Part shown: in pieces, positions 33,401 through 44,300 of the stretch
How positions within the stretch are numbered: position 1 is the first letter of the stretch
Layout: each line of letters opens with the position of its first letter
Origin: Macrosoma leucophasiata
Taxonomy: Eukaryota; Arthropoda; Insecta; Lepidoptera; Hedylidae
Assembly: GCA_036365455.1 (NCBI GenBank)
Contig: JAWQUS010000017.1
Span: 12,648,001 to 12,712,000 of the forward strand
Reading direction: 5' to 3'
Length of the DNA: 64,000 bases
Made by a program: the position numbers and the translations under genes
The notes under the pieces: model-generated
Seen by the model: the letters and a program-made list of their open reading frames with translations, nothing else
Told to the model about the DNA's origin: nothing
The model's database searches: none

Positions 33401-36116
33401 TCCAGTGACGGAGCTCGCGGGCGTAGGCACCACCGCATTACCTAATATACTTGCCGCTAAATGGTAGTGTTCAGCACTATCGTGTTCCGGTCAGGTGGTA
33501 ATGTACGGCCCTGTAATTTCAGGCACAGAGGCATATCACCTAATGCCTCAGGAGTGGCAGCGCATCTGCATTTTGACCTCTGGTCATTGTGTGGGTGTCT
33601 ATAGGCTGCAGTCATCACTTAACATCAATGTGAACTGCATGCTTGTTTGCCACTTTTATTAAATAAAAATAAAAAAAAAAAAAAAAAAAATTTGCATAAT
33701 AGTACGAAAACACGGCTTTTCAGGTTGCCTCCAAAACTTCATTGTAAATGTTCTGGTAAAGTACCCATCGCTTTTCTCGAATTACTGACTGTGACTCTGA
33801 ATCTGACTGACTGACTGACAATTGACCGACTGACTCTGACTTTCACGCTGCTTATGACGAATACGAAATATTTTACTTGACACTGGCTATATGCGTAACA
33901 GCGATGCCATTATAAATATTTTTAAAAAACCGTCATATCTACCTAAAAAAATATTGAGTTCCGCAACATCAAAGCGCAACATCTGCAATGACATCAAAGA
34001 ACTCTAATAGAAGTCTTTGGACTTGAAATATCTGCATAGTGTATTTCTATCACTTGTAACTTCACTCACCTTGTAAAAAATTACCTAGGTGCACAATGAT
34101 ATAAAACAAATCATTGGGCTTTGGTCCAACCTCAGTCTTTTTTGTCCTCCAGAAATATTACGTTTCTATCCACCTTCATCAAGAATGGATAGAGAATGTA
34201 CGAAGCCTTATACATTGCCCGGAACGAATATACAAATAAATGTTGGAGAAGTGATTGCTGTACCTTTATATGGCATTCATATGGATCCAGATATCTATCC
34301 CAATCCTACTGAATTTCGACCGGAAAGATTTTTGGGTGAAGAAAAAAATCAACGGCCAGCCCATTTGTATTTAGCTTTTGGCACTGGACCAAGAGGTTGC
34401 ATTGGTAAGTTGTTTTATATGTTACTCATACCTATTACTTATATTACTACAACTATAACAGATATTTTATGCATTGATATCTAAATCACTTAACACTTTC
34501 GGCACTTGTACTCGGGTATCTATACTTTATTTACCTTAGTTTCTGGGATAGTGTTATTATTTTGATGTTATTTTTAATAATAAGGAAGTATACAAAAACA
34601 AAAAATCTGTTCATTTTCCATGCATTTGTATAATACGGTTCTGTCTCAGACACTTTAAAAAATCCGTCAGTTGTAACTTCCGATCATGTCAGCAAGCCGA
34701 CCAGTTGTAGGTCGAAAGTAATTAATAAAACTTTTTATCCATCCATCTTATTTTACTGGTGGTAGAGCTCCAGTGACGGAGCTCGCGGGCGTAGGCACCA
34801 CCGCATTACCTAATATACTTGCCGCTAAATGGTAGTGTCCAGCGCTATCGTATTCCGGTCAGGTGGTAATGTACGGCCCTGTAATTTCCGGCACAGAGGC
34901 ATAACACCTTATTCCTCAGGAGTGGTAACGCATCTGCATTTTAACCTCGGTCTTAGTGTGGATGTCTATAGGCTGCAGTCATCACTTAACATCAATGTGA
35001 ACTGCATGATTGTTTGTCACTTCCATAACATAAAAAATATATATATATTCATAAAAAACTTTATTTTAATAACACAAATAAACAATTGCATTTTAAATGC
35101 ACGAATTTGTTGTATGTTTAAATAATTGAGGTTGCCATTGGTCAATTTGTGGCATAAATAAATAGCTATGTAACCTAATTCATGAAACTAAGGATAACCC
35201 CCGCCCACCTCTGTCAGTTAACGGTGGTATTGAAACAAATTTATACTCGTATTATATTATTACCCCCCTTATTCATAAACGTACACTAGATACGTTTTAG
35301 CTATAGAATGCTTTGTCTTTGTCGGTTGCATTGTCAAATGTGCAGGATAGGAAAAGACAAAGGAGAGATTAGCAACACTTTAGCTAAAATACGTTTATGA
35401 ATAAGGGGGTTAGTATATAGCTATACTATACCTGCAACGAATTTAAAAGGAAAGCTATCACATCTACGTAGGCTTTATAGCTTAATGAGTAAAAGTCAAT
35501 TAACTAGTAAAATCATAGAGCAACACGCGGCTTCAATCCGCCACGGCCGGTGAACTTGTTGCTTTATGAGTAAAATGTACTTGAAAAAATTAACTCTACT
35601 TTGTGCTTGGCCCGGCAACAAAATGCCCTGTTTTTATGTTTTAAAATTTTCACTCGCTAATATGTCATTGCAAAAATGAAATAAATAATAATTATAAATT
35701 ATAATTGTTAAGTAATGTTCAGTCTTTTCATTTAGACTCGTTATACGATTCCAACTCGCACTTGGTCAGTTCTTTTAATAAGTCTTATTGAAAGTGAAAT
35801 AATTATAATTATAAAACACACCATGGCATTCAATTGCCCCTAAAATATGAATTAACGACAGGGACGCCATATTATTGCGCACTTTTATTTGTAGCACAGA
35901 AATAGAATAATAGTCATATCTGTGGTTTATAACTAAAGAACCTTTGTTTCAGGTCCACGTTTTGCTATGGTATCCGCAAAGATTGCCATGGTGTCCATAT
36001 TGAAAAACTTTAAATTTTCGACTTGTTCAAGAACTGAAATCCCTATCCTAATGCAGAAACGACCTATGATGTTAAAAGCAGTAAATGGAATATGGCTAAA
36101 AATAGAAAAAATATAA
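27458..36116 (+). CDS. Cytochrome P450, CYP3 clan, array gene 2
   Basis: Nine exons: 27458-27707, 28105-28256, 29076-29199, 29908-30026, 30908-31086, 32102-32184, 32489-32704, 34153-34404 and 35953-36116, encoding 512 aa. It is a membrane-anchored microsomal monooxygenase of the same type as its neighbours, with an N-terminal hydrophobic segment after residue 14. Signatures: W138xxxR142; helix I AGYDTT at 319-324 (Asp in place of the Glu of its paralogues, still acidic); E375xxR378; FRPERF; haem loop FGTGPRGCIG with Cys457. Exon phases and the lengths of exons 2-9 equal gene 1 exactly; exon 1 is two codons longer than in gene 1 and equal to gene 3. It looks intact. In the substrate-facing region after ExxR it is the most divergent of the three (ILRFYPPSSRMDRE, EVIAVPLYG), compatible with altered substrate range; this is inference. 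Confidence 0.95.
28430..28580 (+). repeat. R290 repeat, divergent partial copy
   Basis: 'cagaggtcagaatgcagatacg', 'tctgtgatagttattacggggcc' and 'cgaacacgatagtgctgaacactac' belong to the variant subfamily. It lies in intron 2 of P450 gene 2. Confidence 0.6.
28639..28705. repeat. Hairpin, 30-bp arms, one mismatch
   Basis: The left arm 28639-28668 and right arm 28676-28705 pair at 29 of 30 positions around a 7-base loop (GTGGTAAACTGCAA is part of the left arm). It lies in intron 2 of P450 gene 2. Confidence 0.9.
28765..29040 (+). repeat. RTE-like LINE 3'-end fragment
   Basis: It runs from 'actagctgactcggcaaacttcg' to 'aacagcaattgatttttatttatata', the reverse-orientation partner of 6690-6995. 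Its open frame is a by-product. It lies in intron 2 of P450 gene 2, ending about 35 bp before exon 3. Confidence 0.55.
29398..29640 (-). repeat. tRNA-derived SINE, family B
   Basis: The head 'cgggaatcgaaccca...gctaccactaggctactgaggca' is the complement of a tRNA-like A-box/B-box module. The body contains 'gaaccagaaataaggg' and the end 'gaggtaaatgcatgcattcaag'. A fuller copy lies at 32741-33055. It lies in intron 3 of P450 gene 2. Confidence 0.7.
29700..29880 (-). repeat. LINE-tail type repeat
   Basis: 'actagcggcccgcaccggcttcgcgcgg...aaacaaactcttcagctttataatatta' is a standard lepidopteran LINE tail. It lies in intron 3 of P450 gene 2, ending about 25 bp before exon 4. Confidence 0.5.
31519..31614. 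mobile_element. Fold-back element, 18-bp arms
   Basis: CGGTCGCACCAAAATATT and AATATTTTGGTGCAACCG face each other at 17 of 18 positions. The GCACCA core is shared with the MITE at 54852-54971. It lies in intron 5 of P450 gene 2, next to a GAGCTACG-rich block at 31395-31490. Confidence 0.55.
32741..33055 (+). repeat. tRNA-derived SINE, family B, near full length
   Basis: The tRNA-like head GTAGCGTAGTGGTAGCAGG with B-box GGGTTCGATTCCCGG is followed by the body 'ttctttgtctctggttctattggg', 'aaaacgtaaccggcgcgtcgtgggtgtttgcatg' and a T-rich end. Related pieces lie at 6060-6180 and 29398-29640. It lies in intron 7 of P450 gene 2. Confidence 0.75.
33219..33929 (+). mobile_element. Poly(A)-tailed retroposon, family D, copy 3, with nested R290
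   Basis: It is flanked by CCGTAATAT (33210-33218) and CCGTCATAT (33930-33938), matching at 8 of 9. It reads TTTTGGCGGGAACCTTGAAA at its start and ends in an A-rich tail. It is split by an R290 insertion between about 33362 and 33700, after which the family D sequence resumes at 'ataatagtacgaaaacac'. It lies in intron 7 of P450 gene 2. Confidence 0.8.
33393..33690 (-). repeat. R290 repeat, full length, nested, with A-tail
   Basis: From 'actggtggtagagttccagtgacgg' to 'cttgtttgccacttttatta' it is followed by a long A-run (33669-33689). The A-run at this end in an insertion that interrupts another retroposon indicates R290 moves by retroposition and arrived after family D. Confidence 0.8.
34755..35033 (-). 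repeat. R290 repeat, full length
   Basis: All family blocks are in order, ending 'cacttccataacataaaaaa' followed by an AT microsatellite. It lies in intron 8 of P450 gene 2. Confidence 0.8.
35263..35409. mobile_element. 147-bp MITE, CCCCCTTATTC ends, TTA duplication
   Basis: Inverted ends CCCCTTATTCATAAACGTA / TACGTTTATGAATAAGGGG are flanked by TTA on both sides (35260-35262 and 35410-35412), a Harbinger-like signature. The interior has TTTGTCTTTGTCGGTTGCA. It lies in intron 8 of P450 gene 2. Confidence 0.85.
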
Positions 36117-36437
36117 TTTACGTACAATAATATTCACATAATATATTATTATAACATATAATATTATTCATTATGTTCGCGTCGCTTAATTTTAATTGCA
36201 CTTTAAATCACGGTTATAAGCAGGCTATAACGATCCTATAACATATAAATACAAAACACATTTACAGAAAGAAAATTCTTGGTATAAAATGTATTTTTAG
36301 TGCCATTATTTTTTCTGGAAATTCAGTATTCATAATTACATAAATAGAACGGAACTTGATGTCATGATGAACGCCTCTAACTTTCGTGTTAGACTTGTTT
36401 TTACTCCATACCGGGCCTTTTAAGTCAAATCTAAAGA

Positions 36438-36569
36438 TGAGATTCACAGACGGCTCTACGACTTTACTTTCAAGCAAAGTACGCTTCGAACTGTCAAATC
36501 CCATACATTCCCGACAGTTCTAAGCATACTTTGCCCAAAGTAAAGTCGTAGTGCGGTCTGTGAATCTCA
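36438..36569. mobile_element. Fold-back element, arms about 55 bp
   Basis: TGAGATTCACAGAC at the left end pairs with GTCTGTGAATCTCA at the right. Inner blocks (CTACGACTTTACTTT / AAAGTAAAGTCGTAG) extend the complementarity with interruptions. It abuts the element that begins at 36573. Confidence 0.65.
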
Positions 36570-36572
36570 CCC

Positions 36573-37401
36573 TAAGGCTCGACCGAGACTGACGTTTTAG
36601 TCTCGGCCGAGACCGAGACCGAGACCGAGACTGGGTAAGAAGTCGGAGACGTCGACTAATATAACGAAAATAAGGAAAAAAATAAATCTTATGTAATTAT
36701 TTTTATTTATTAAACTTTTGGATAAACAAAATTTGTAAAAAAAAATATTTTTTTCTTAGTAATCTAAATAAAATACGTAAACTTATTGAATAACAGAAAA
36801 GCAGTAGCTTTGCATTTGTTTTTAATTAACTCTTTATTTTTTAAATAGTTATTTAAAGTACAGAGCATAAACTTCTAAAATGGTAACTTCGACACTACGT
36901 CCCCGTTGCTCAAATGGCTCGATTGAACTAAAATCTAAAATAATGTCGTGGAACACTTAAAATTCATGGATAAAGCCCCTTGAATGGCAGGCAAACGTTT
37001 TTTTGATAAACTTACAGAAGAAATATTCATTAGAACTCACATTTCACAATAATAAATTCACAAGAGGCCACTGTTAATCTTAATAAATCGTAAAATCGCC
37101 GATATTGTTTATAGGTGGTACCTAACCTATTAAACAACAGAAACGAATGACTGACCCGACACGCGCCAGAAAGAAAAGCTAGGAAGGAGTTCTATTTATT
37201 AATCGGCCAATCAAAATCGACAATTTGTCGTGCAACGCGAATAACCACGCGATAAAGTCAGGGTAAAGTTTTGCAGCCAATCCTCGTGCCTCGTCCTCAC
37301 GGCCGAGAATATCGGCAGTTTTTAGCCGAGAACGAGACCGAGATCTCGGCAGTATTTTCAGCCGAGACCGAAACCGAGACCGAGATCTCGGTCGGGCCTT
37401 A
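36573..37401. mobile_element. 829-bp terminal-inverted-repeat element with GAGACC subterminal repeats
   Basis: TAAGGCTCGACCGAG and CTCGGTCGGGCCTTA form 15-bp ends matching at 14 positions. Just inside both ends lie clusters of CCGAGA hexamers. The interior is AT-rich and non-coding; a frame spelling Arg/Ser repeats comes from the hexamers. The superfamily is not identified and no clear target duplication was found. Confidence 0.6.
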
Positions 37402-37529
37402 GTCAAATCGTTTCTTAAGGAGTAGATAAACTCCAAAACTAAAATATATTAATTCATCATTCACATGCTCCGCCTGTTAGCCCTACGTTACCTAATATCT
37501 TTCTGGTGGTGTTTTATGACTTGTATTAT

Positions 37530-37710
37530 TTTACTGGTAGAGCTCCAGTGACGGAGCTCGCGGGCGTAGGCACCACCGCATTACCTAATATACTTTGCCG
37601 CTAAATGGTAGTGTTCAGCACTATCGTGATCCGATCAGGTGGTAATGTACGGCCCTGTAATTTCCGGCACAGAGGCATAACACCTTAGGCCTCAGGGGTG
37701 GTAACACAAT
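37530..37710 (-). repeat. R290 repeat, 5' two-thirds
   Basis: It carries 'actggtagagctccagtgacggagctcgcgggcg' through 'ggcctcaggggtggtaac' and lacks the tail. Confidence 0.75.
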
Positions 37711-38704
37711 AAAAAATATGTTATGTCTGAGTTGTAATGTTGAACATTCTTGTTCACATTCAATTGTTATTTTTTACAAGAAAATCTCCAAATTAATAAA
37801 CTTGTCTGATATTTTTGGTGGTTAACATATACCTACTTAAATGTATGTATAGATTTTTTTGCACTTCCAAATACAGTCAACCCGTAGGTATATTGTTTAC
37901 AGCCATTGTAATCATTTATAATGTGTGAGGATAAAGTAATATCTTACAGTTACTTCAGTTACAGTACACTCAAAACTCAAATGCGTCCGTGAAGTTAGTT
38001 AGATGTTGCTACGAAGAAGGCGATTTCTGATAAAGAAGGGAGACGCGAGAAGGAAAATGAGGCAGTAGCTCGCTTTCGCTTTCTCAGCCCAAAATTAAAA
38101 ACTGGATTTCTTTCTCGTCTGTATGGACGTCACGAGCTAAGAGACTGGTGAAAAGTTTACTCAGGCAACTTCACTCAGTGGCACACCGCGGACACTCCGC
38201 CAAAATTCCATACAAACGCTTAATTTGGTTTCTAATAGTTTCTATTACACAGACATCAATCAGTGACGTGATGCACCTGTGTGCGTAGCACGTACTAAAT
38301 ACCAACCGTCGCCCATAAGAGGGGAAGGGGTTGAGTGATGCGGGCAAATCGGGCGGGACGTCGAAGTGTCCATTCTATGCGTTGTATTATTACATATTAT
38401 CTGACTTAAGTTTGCGCGTACTTACTGTTCCTACTTATATTTCCATGATAAATTAAATTAATTTAATAAACTGTTACGTCTGTTACACCTTGTACTGATT
38501 TATTATTACATCAATATTCGATTTAAGTTTTTCACGTCATAATGTAGCAAATGAGCATGCAAATCACATGGATGGTCAGTGAATACTGCAGCCTATAGAC
38601 ATCTACACAAAAACAGGACGTTATTATGCAAACGCACTACCACCCTAGTTATGACTACATTCCTAGCTAAGATATGTCGTAAAATGTAAAATTTATATAC
38701 CTAC

Positions 38705-38900
38705 TAGCTGTTGCCCGCTGCTTTGCCCGCGTGGATGTCGTTTTATAAATAACTAAGTAGCCTATGTTCTTTCTCAACGTCAGCTCTATCTATGTACCAA
38801 ATTTCATTAAAATCGGTTCAGTCGTTTGGACGTGAAAAGGTAACAGACAGACAGACAGACAAACAGACAGAGTTACTTTCGCATTTATAATATTAAGTAG
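38705..38900 (+). repeat. LINE-tail type repeat with GACA run
   Basis: 'tagctgttgcccgctgctttgcccgcg...accaaatttcattaaaatcggttcag' then (GACA)n and 'gcatttataatattaagtag' is a widespread lepidopteran LINE 3' end. Confidence 0.5.
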
Positions 38901-39714
38901 GGCTTTAAATTGCAATTACTTGGTTGACTTTTTACATACAAATATCTACGCAGGCCCTGGACGTAGCGTAGGTAGTTCAGTAAGTAAAAGTAAGCCTTTG
39001 CATAACTTCAGCAGGTATGCTCGTATTCTTTTACCAGAACTGAGACCCCAAGAGTAGGTATTATAGTATATGATGGCATGGAGTATTATTGTAAATTTTC
39101 TGGTGATGGTCCTTTCCACTATTTCGCTCCTCTATGATGTAAAGCGAAAGAGAACAAAGGCACATTAAAGCAATATTAGCTGTATATCGTGATAGGTATA
39201 TGTACTTACGTGTGTTTGTTTAGGTATAACGAGGGTAGCTGAGGGGAACCTTTCTAATTGCCTATATCTGTTACTTGTTAACCGGTAAGTATGTACTTTA
39301 ACATAGTTTAAGTAAGATGACGCAACGCAACCCAGCCTAAAAATCTGGTGCAAGATTGTTTTGCCAAATATTCCACGCAGTAAAGATAAAATCAGCTGAG
39401 CTTAATAACTAACGCAAATCTAGAAATAGATGATTTTACCCATCTACGTAACAACGTGCGTAGCGAAATGTAGATAGAGGGCAAGGCATTACCCATCAGG
39501 GAAGGTGAGCGAACCGACGAGAAACAAACAATAAGAAAAAAAAAACAAACATTGCCTATTGCATTTAATTTGCTTCTGTATATTTTCGTGGTAGTATGCT
39601 ACGAGTACGAGTCTACTGATTCTGGTTCGTATCATCTTACTTTAACTATAACAAATATATGTAAATAGGTAGTACCTAAAAATATTTGTTGCATCATTTG
39701 CAAAGTATTAAAAG

Positions 39715-39955
39715 TGATGACTGCAGCCTATAGACACCTACACAATGACCAGAGGTCAAAATGTAGATGCGTTGCCACACCTGAGAGTTAAGGTGTTATG
39801 CCTCTGTGCCGGAAATTACAGGGCCGTACATTACCACCTGACCGGAACACGATAGTGATGAACATTACCATTTAGCGGCAAGTAAATTAGGTAATGCGGT
39901 GGTGCCTACGCCCGCGACCTTCGTCACTGGAGCTCTACCACCAGTAAACACACAC
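39715..39955 (+). repeat. R290 repeat, missing its first part
   Basis: It runs from 'gtgatgactgcagcctatagacacc' to 'cactggagctctaccaccagtaaa'. Confidence 0.75.
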
Positions 39956-41146
39956 GTCGTCGTCAGCGTCACATCCGCCATTATGAACCTAAGCACAGAC
40001 ATTACATGTCATATCTGCCACAGATTTACGATAAACTCGATCGAAATCCATTCACAATTAAAGATTGTAAAAAATTAATTATTATGAGTCGAGAACATGT
40101 ATCCGCAAAATTCGTATTTTTTGATAATTCGTGAATTTTAATTAATAATTTTATAAATTCAAATTTCAATGGCCGCCATTATGACGTATGTACACATATC
40201 ATTCTTAATGAATGTCATTGATGTCTAACGAAATTGGACAGGCCAAGCAATATTCAAAAATCAATTGCTGTTTGTTTTCTTCGCTAAAACTGTAGAGTAT
40301 TTTTTATCTTTACTTTAAAGCGATACAAAGTTCGCCGGCCAGCTAGTTAGATAATATTTTTAATTAAGTACTTTTTTTGGTGAGAGCATTTTAACCTTTT
40401 TGGGCATATTCTTTTTACGACCCGGTTATTCTTTCGCACACGACTTACAAAGCGGTTACACCGCGGAGGACAGCAGCTGCAACAGGGTCGCGGTGGCGGT
40501 GACTGCGATCCAAGGACTTCGCCTCCGAATACCAAGCCGGGGGTTGACGCCAGCCTTCGAAGGGGAAAATGCCGCACGTGGGTCGGGAATTAAGCCCGAT
40601 CTAACGGGTGATGATTGTATTAGGCTACAATACTACCCCCTTTTTTTAGGACCGAGCTCATCGTCTACGAATGGCATATCTTACACGTATTCGCATATAC
40701 ACTTAATATACATCCGACCCTTTGCCCTTATGAGGAAAAAAAAAGAAATGACATCTGACAATACTGTAAATCTGACATGCAACAAATTGACTTCCCCACT
40801 TTTTAACAAAGAATATACAAATACTACTTTTTAGTTTTTGACCTTGGAGTTGAAACCAAATAATAACCATATTGAACCAATTGTTCAATACAATTGTGCT
40901 GTGATTTATCTTGTGATGTGCTCGGCTCGTATTTCGGCATTCGGCTGTTACTGTTGTTTACAAACTGATTAAAACATAAAGTTGGTATTTTTTTTAAACT
41001 TATTAGAGTAGCACGCATTAAAGATACAAATTGGTACCTATTAATATTTTTAATTTTATAATTAATCAACAAATTATAACGTAAAAATTACTAGTTTTAG
41101 ATACTGGGTCTATAGCATGTGTATTTAAATGATAATTGTAATACTG

Positions 41147-41160
41147 TATTTGCATAATTA
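41147..41160 (+). promoter_or_regulatory. Conserved upstream core of P450 array, gene 3
   Basis: TATTTGCATAATTA equals the first 14 bases of the 20-mer upstream of genes 1 and 2, but sits 210 bp before the start codon instead of about 150. The block 'tgcagagacgaaacatctagaacaatagcag' further down also aligns with the other two genes. Confidence 0.5.
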
Positions 41161-41356
41161 CACTTAAACAATTGTCCTACATAACATAAGATAACACTTA
41201 TGATATGATTCTAATTACTAACTATTGCAGAGACGAAACATCTAGAACAATAGCAGAGTGATCTCAGCTACATGCATTGTCATGCATACAATAATAAATT
41301 AGTGGAACTTTTTGGAATGATAAAATTCTGAATAAAATAATCTTCAGGAAGCAAAA

Positions 41357-44300
41357 ATGGAATCTGGAACAAAACAAATACTATATTTTATCTGCGAAGA
41401 ATGGAAGTTGCTGACACTTCTAACTGTACTGTTTGCAATATATTTTTATTGCACAAGCACATTTGATCATTTTGAAAAGAAAGGTGTAAAATACATCAAA
41501 CCAACAATTTTAGTAGGCAATATAGGAAACAGAATATTGGGGAAAACATCCTTCCATGATTTTACTTTAGAAGTATATAATCATTTTAAAGGGAATCCAT
41601 TTGGAGGTAAGCCTGCATTATTGTGGTTTTTTATGCAATGGAAGAGGCAAATACTGTTGATGTTTATTGTAAGGGATTTTTGCCATTGGAAAATGGCTGT
41701 AGCATGCATTGCAAACAGGAAAATAGATGAAACTTACTTCACCACCTTGTCAAAAAAATATTCCAAATTGTTTTTTTAAATATTCTAAATTATGGGTTTA
41801 ATTCATTCTTAATAATTTTTTTTTTTATGTAATGGAAGTGGTAAACAATCGTGCAGTTCACATTGATGTTAAGTGATGACTGCAGCCTATAGATACAAAT
41901 AGACCAAGGTCAAAATGCAGATGCGTTACCACTCCTGAGGCCTAAGGTGTTATGCCTCTGTGCCGGAAATTACAGGCCTGTACATTACCACCTGACCAGA
42001 ACACGATAGTGCTGAACACTACCATTTAGCGGCAAATATGTTAGGTAATGCGGTTAGGTAGTGCCTACGCCCGCGAGCTCCGTCACTGGAGCTCTACCAC
42101 CAGTAAATATATTTCTAAAGAAAACAAGCACCCTAACCCGAACCTACCATGAGATACACGGAGTACCTACCAGAGTAGGCTCTGCCAGCTCTGCCTGTGT
42201 GCAATGCATGCCACTGCAAATGGAGATACAATGTGATGATTCCTGAGGCTAATCTCTTGCCTCTGCCAGTAATTACAATGCTGTATGTTATCACCTAACC
42301 AGAAGAAAGATGTACTGAACATTACTTTTAGGTACTATCAGGGAACTCGCTGCTTGACCACACAAGCCCCTTATGTGGTGGCAATAAAACTTCTATTTCA
42401 TTGATTTTGGATAAGTGGCTTGTTCCCTGACTACATACAGGAATCAGGCATTGCATTATCTGATCAACCTGGATTATAGATAATGCAATCTACTGATCCC
42501 GCAAACTCAGTCACTAAAGCCTTGCCACCATTATATAAAGATTTAACTTATTTTGACTTTTTATTTATGTTGTCTCCATGTTGGGTCATCAATAATAACT
42601 CATTCAGATCAACTTTGTTGACAAATATAACTTAATATTTTATGGATTACTTCAAAGTTTAAGAGACTCACTTTAGCAATACCTTCTTTCGGTAGGCTTC
42701 TTTGGTGAAGTGGCTGTACCTACTGGTTATCCTGAGGTAGCATGTATGTGCATAGCCAGAGCCAAATACAAATTTTCATGTCATTTTTACTTTAAATTTC
42801 TAAATTCACTTAAATGTGTTATTGAGAAAAGTAAAAATGTGACCAATACTTCTTTGTTAAAATAAGGCAGGCCCTGGCTTAAGCCCCATAGCTCTCCTCC
42901 CGACCGACCGAATTATGAGACTTTGATAGGTTAGTGGTATAGCTTCTGGACTAGTTTTCAAGAGGTCCCGGGTTGAATGCCATACGGAAGTCAAAATATG
43001 ATGATTGATTATTTTCCATATTTTCTTTAAAAATCTTAACTTACACAATTATTTGAAATGTTTCAGGTATTTTTGAAGGTCGGACCCCACGGCTATTTAT
43101 CCTTGATCCAGATCTCATCAAAGCTGTGACAACACGGGACTTTGATCATTTTACAGACCGTATTTCAATCCCTACCAAACAACCAAGATATTTATCACGC
43201 AATTTATTAAATTTGAAGGTGAGAAATATTTATTTTAAAAAATCTTTAAAGACATGTTTTAAGAACAATTATTTTTACATTGTTATAGACAATTTATTAT
43301 GAACGTGTACTGTGGCACATTAGAAAAGTTAAAATGGTCAATAGGTAAGAATTCTTAAAATTTCTTTTGTTTTTTCATAAGAACTTCTTTCTTGGAACAA
43401 TAAAATTGTAAATAGGATCAACATAATTAATTAAAGAATTAGCGAAATCGCCGTTCTCGAGTTTTACGCTTAGCAACACATTTAGCGATCAACACAATTT
43501 TGCATTGCAAATTGAAGGATCATGGACGCAACAATTTACTATTTGAATAAGGTTCTTGATTAGCTAGAATATATTGTATTCGTTCAGCAAACAAATAAAA
43601 TGTTATTTATTTTTAAAGGGACAAGAATGGAAGGCAGTACGTAGTATTATGACACCTACATTCAGCTCAATGCGACTGAAACTCATGGTTCCACTTATAA
43701 ATCAGTGTACTGATAATCTTATCAACTTCTTAAAACAATTTGGTAAGTCATTGTAAGTGACTAAATAGATTATGTACTAGATGGTGTATACTTGGTTCAT
43801 CATTATTTCAGCCAAAAGGCTCCCCAAATTTATGGCAAATGGGGGACTATGCCAGAATCGCTTACGCTTGGCATGCGGGTTGGCGATCGCCATAGCGGTA
43901 GTTTTATAGCGGGATGCTCCTGGCCCATTCTGCATTATTGCATTTATTACCGTTCTTTTGGAATGGTTTAACCCCTACGACTGCAAGTTATTAAAATAAT
44001 AATATAGTTGGTTGTTAAAAACATAGTTACTGTTAACTTTGTTTTATAAAGTTAAATAGAATTAATAATTTTATCCATTTTTTGAAAAAGTAGTGTTTTA
44101 TGCAAATGCTAAGTGCAACTGTATGTAATGTTTTATTTATTTTATTTCACATTCTGGAGACATAAAAGTAAAACCAACAATATACACCATAATTCGTTTT
44201 TTTTCTTCTAAATCGACAGTACCTTGTATCTTTTGTAGTCTATAGACATCTCCATTTAACCTAGAGATTTGAAAGTACCTAAATGTGTTGCTACACTTGA

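Larger units (their letters stand above)
36117..41146. other. Spacer between P450 genes 2 and 3
   Basis: No gene is seen. It contains a fold-back block (36438-36569), a GAGACC-rich terminal-repeat element (36573-37401), R290 pieces at 37530-37710, 38555-38650 and 39715-39955, a LINE-tail repeat at 38705-38900, an RTE-like tail at 40240-40350 and a GC-rich block of unknown origin at 40410-40620. Positions 37720-38500 show nothing recognisable beyond AT-rich DNA. Confidence 0.5.

Noticed and set aside
37179..37436. Minus-strand Arg/Ser-repeat frame
   Set aside because: Arises from the CCGAGA hexamers inside the terminal-repeat element at 36573-37401.
40400..40834. Plus-strand 144-codon open frame in a GC-rich block
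   Set aside because: No recognisable domain, no good splice context, and it sits among repeat fragments; treated as unassigned spacer sequence.
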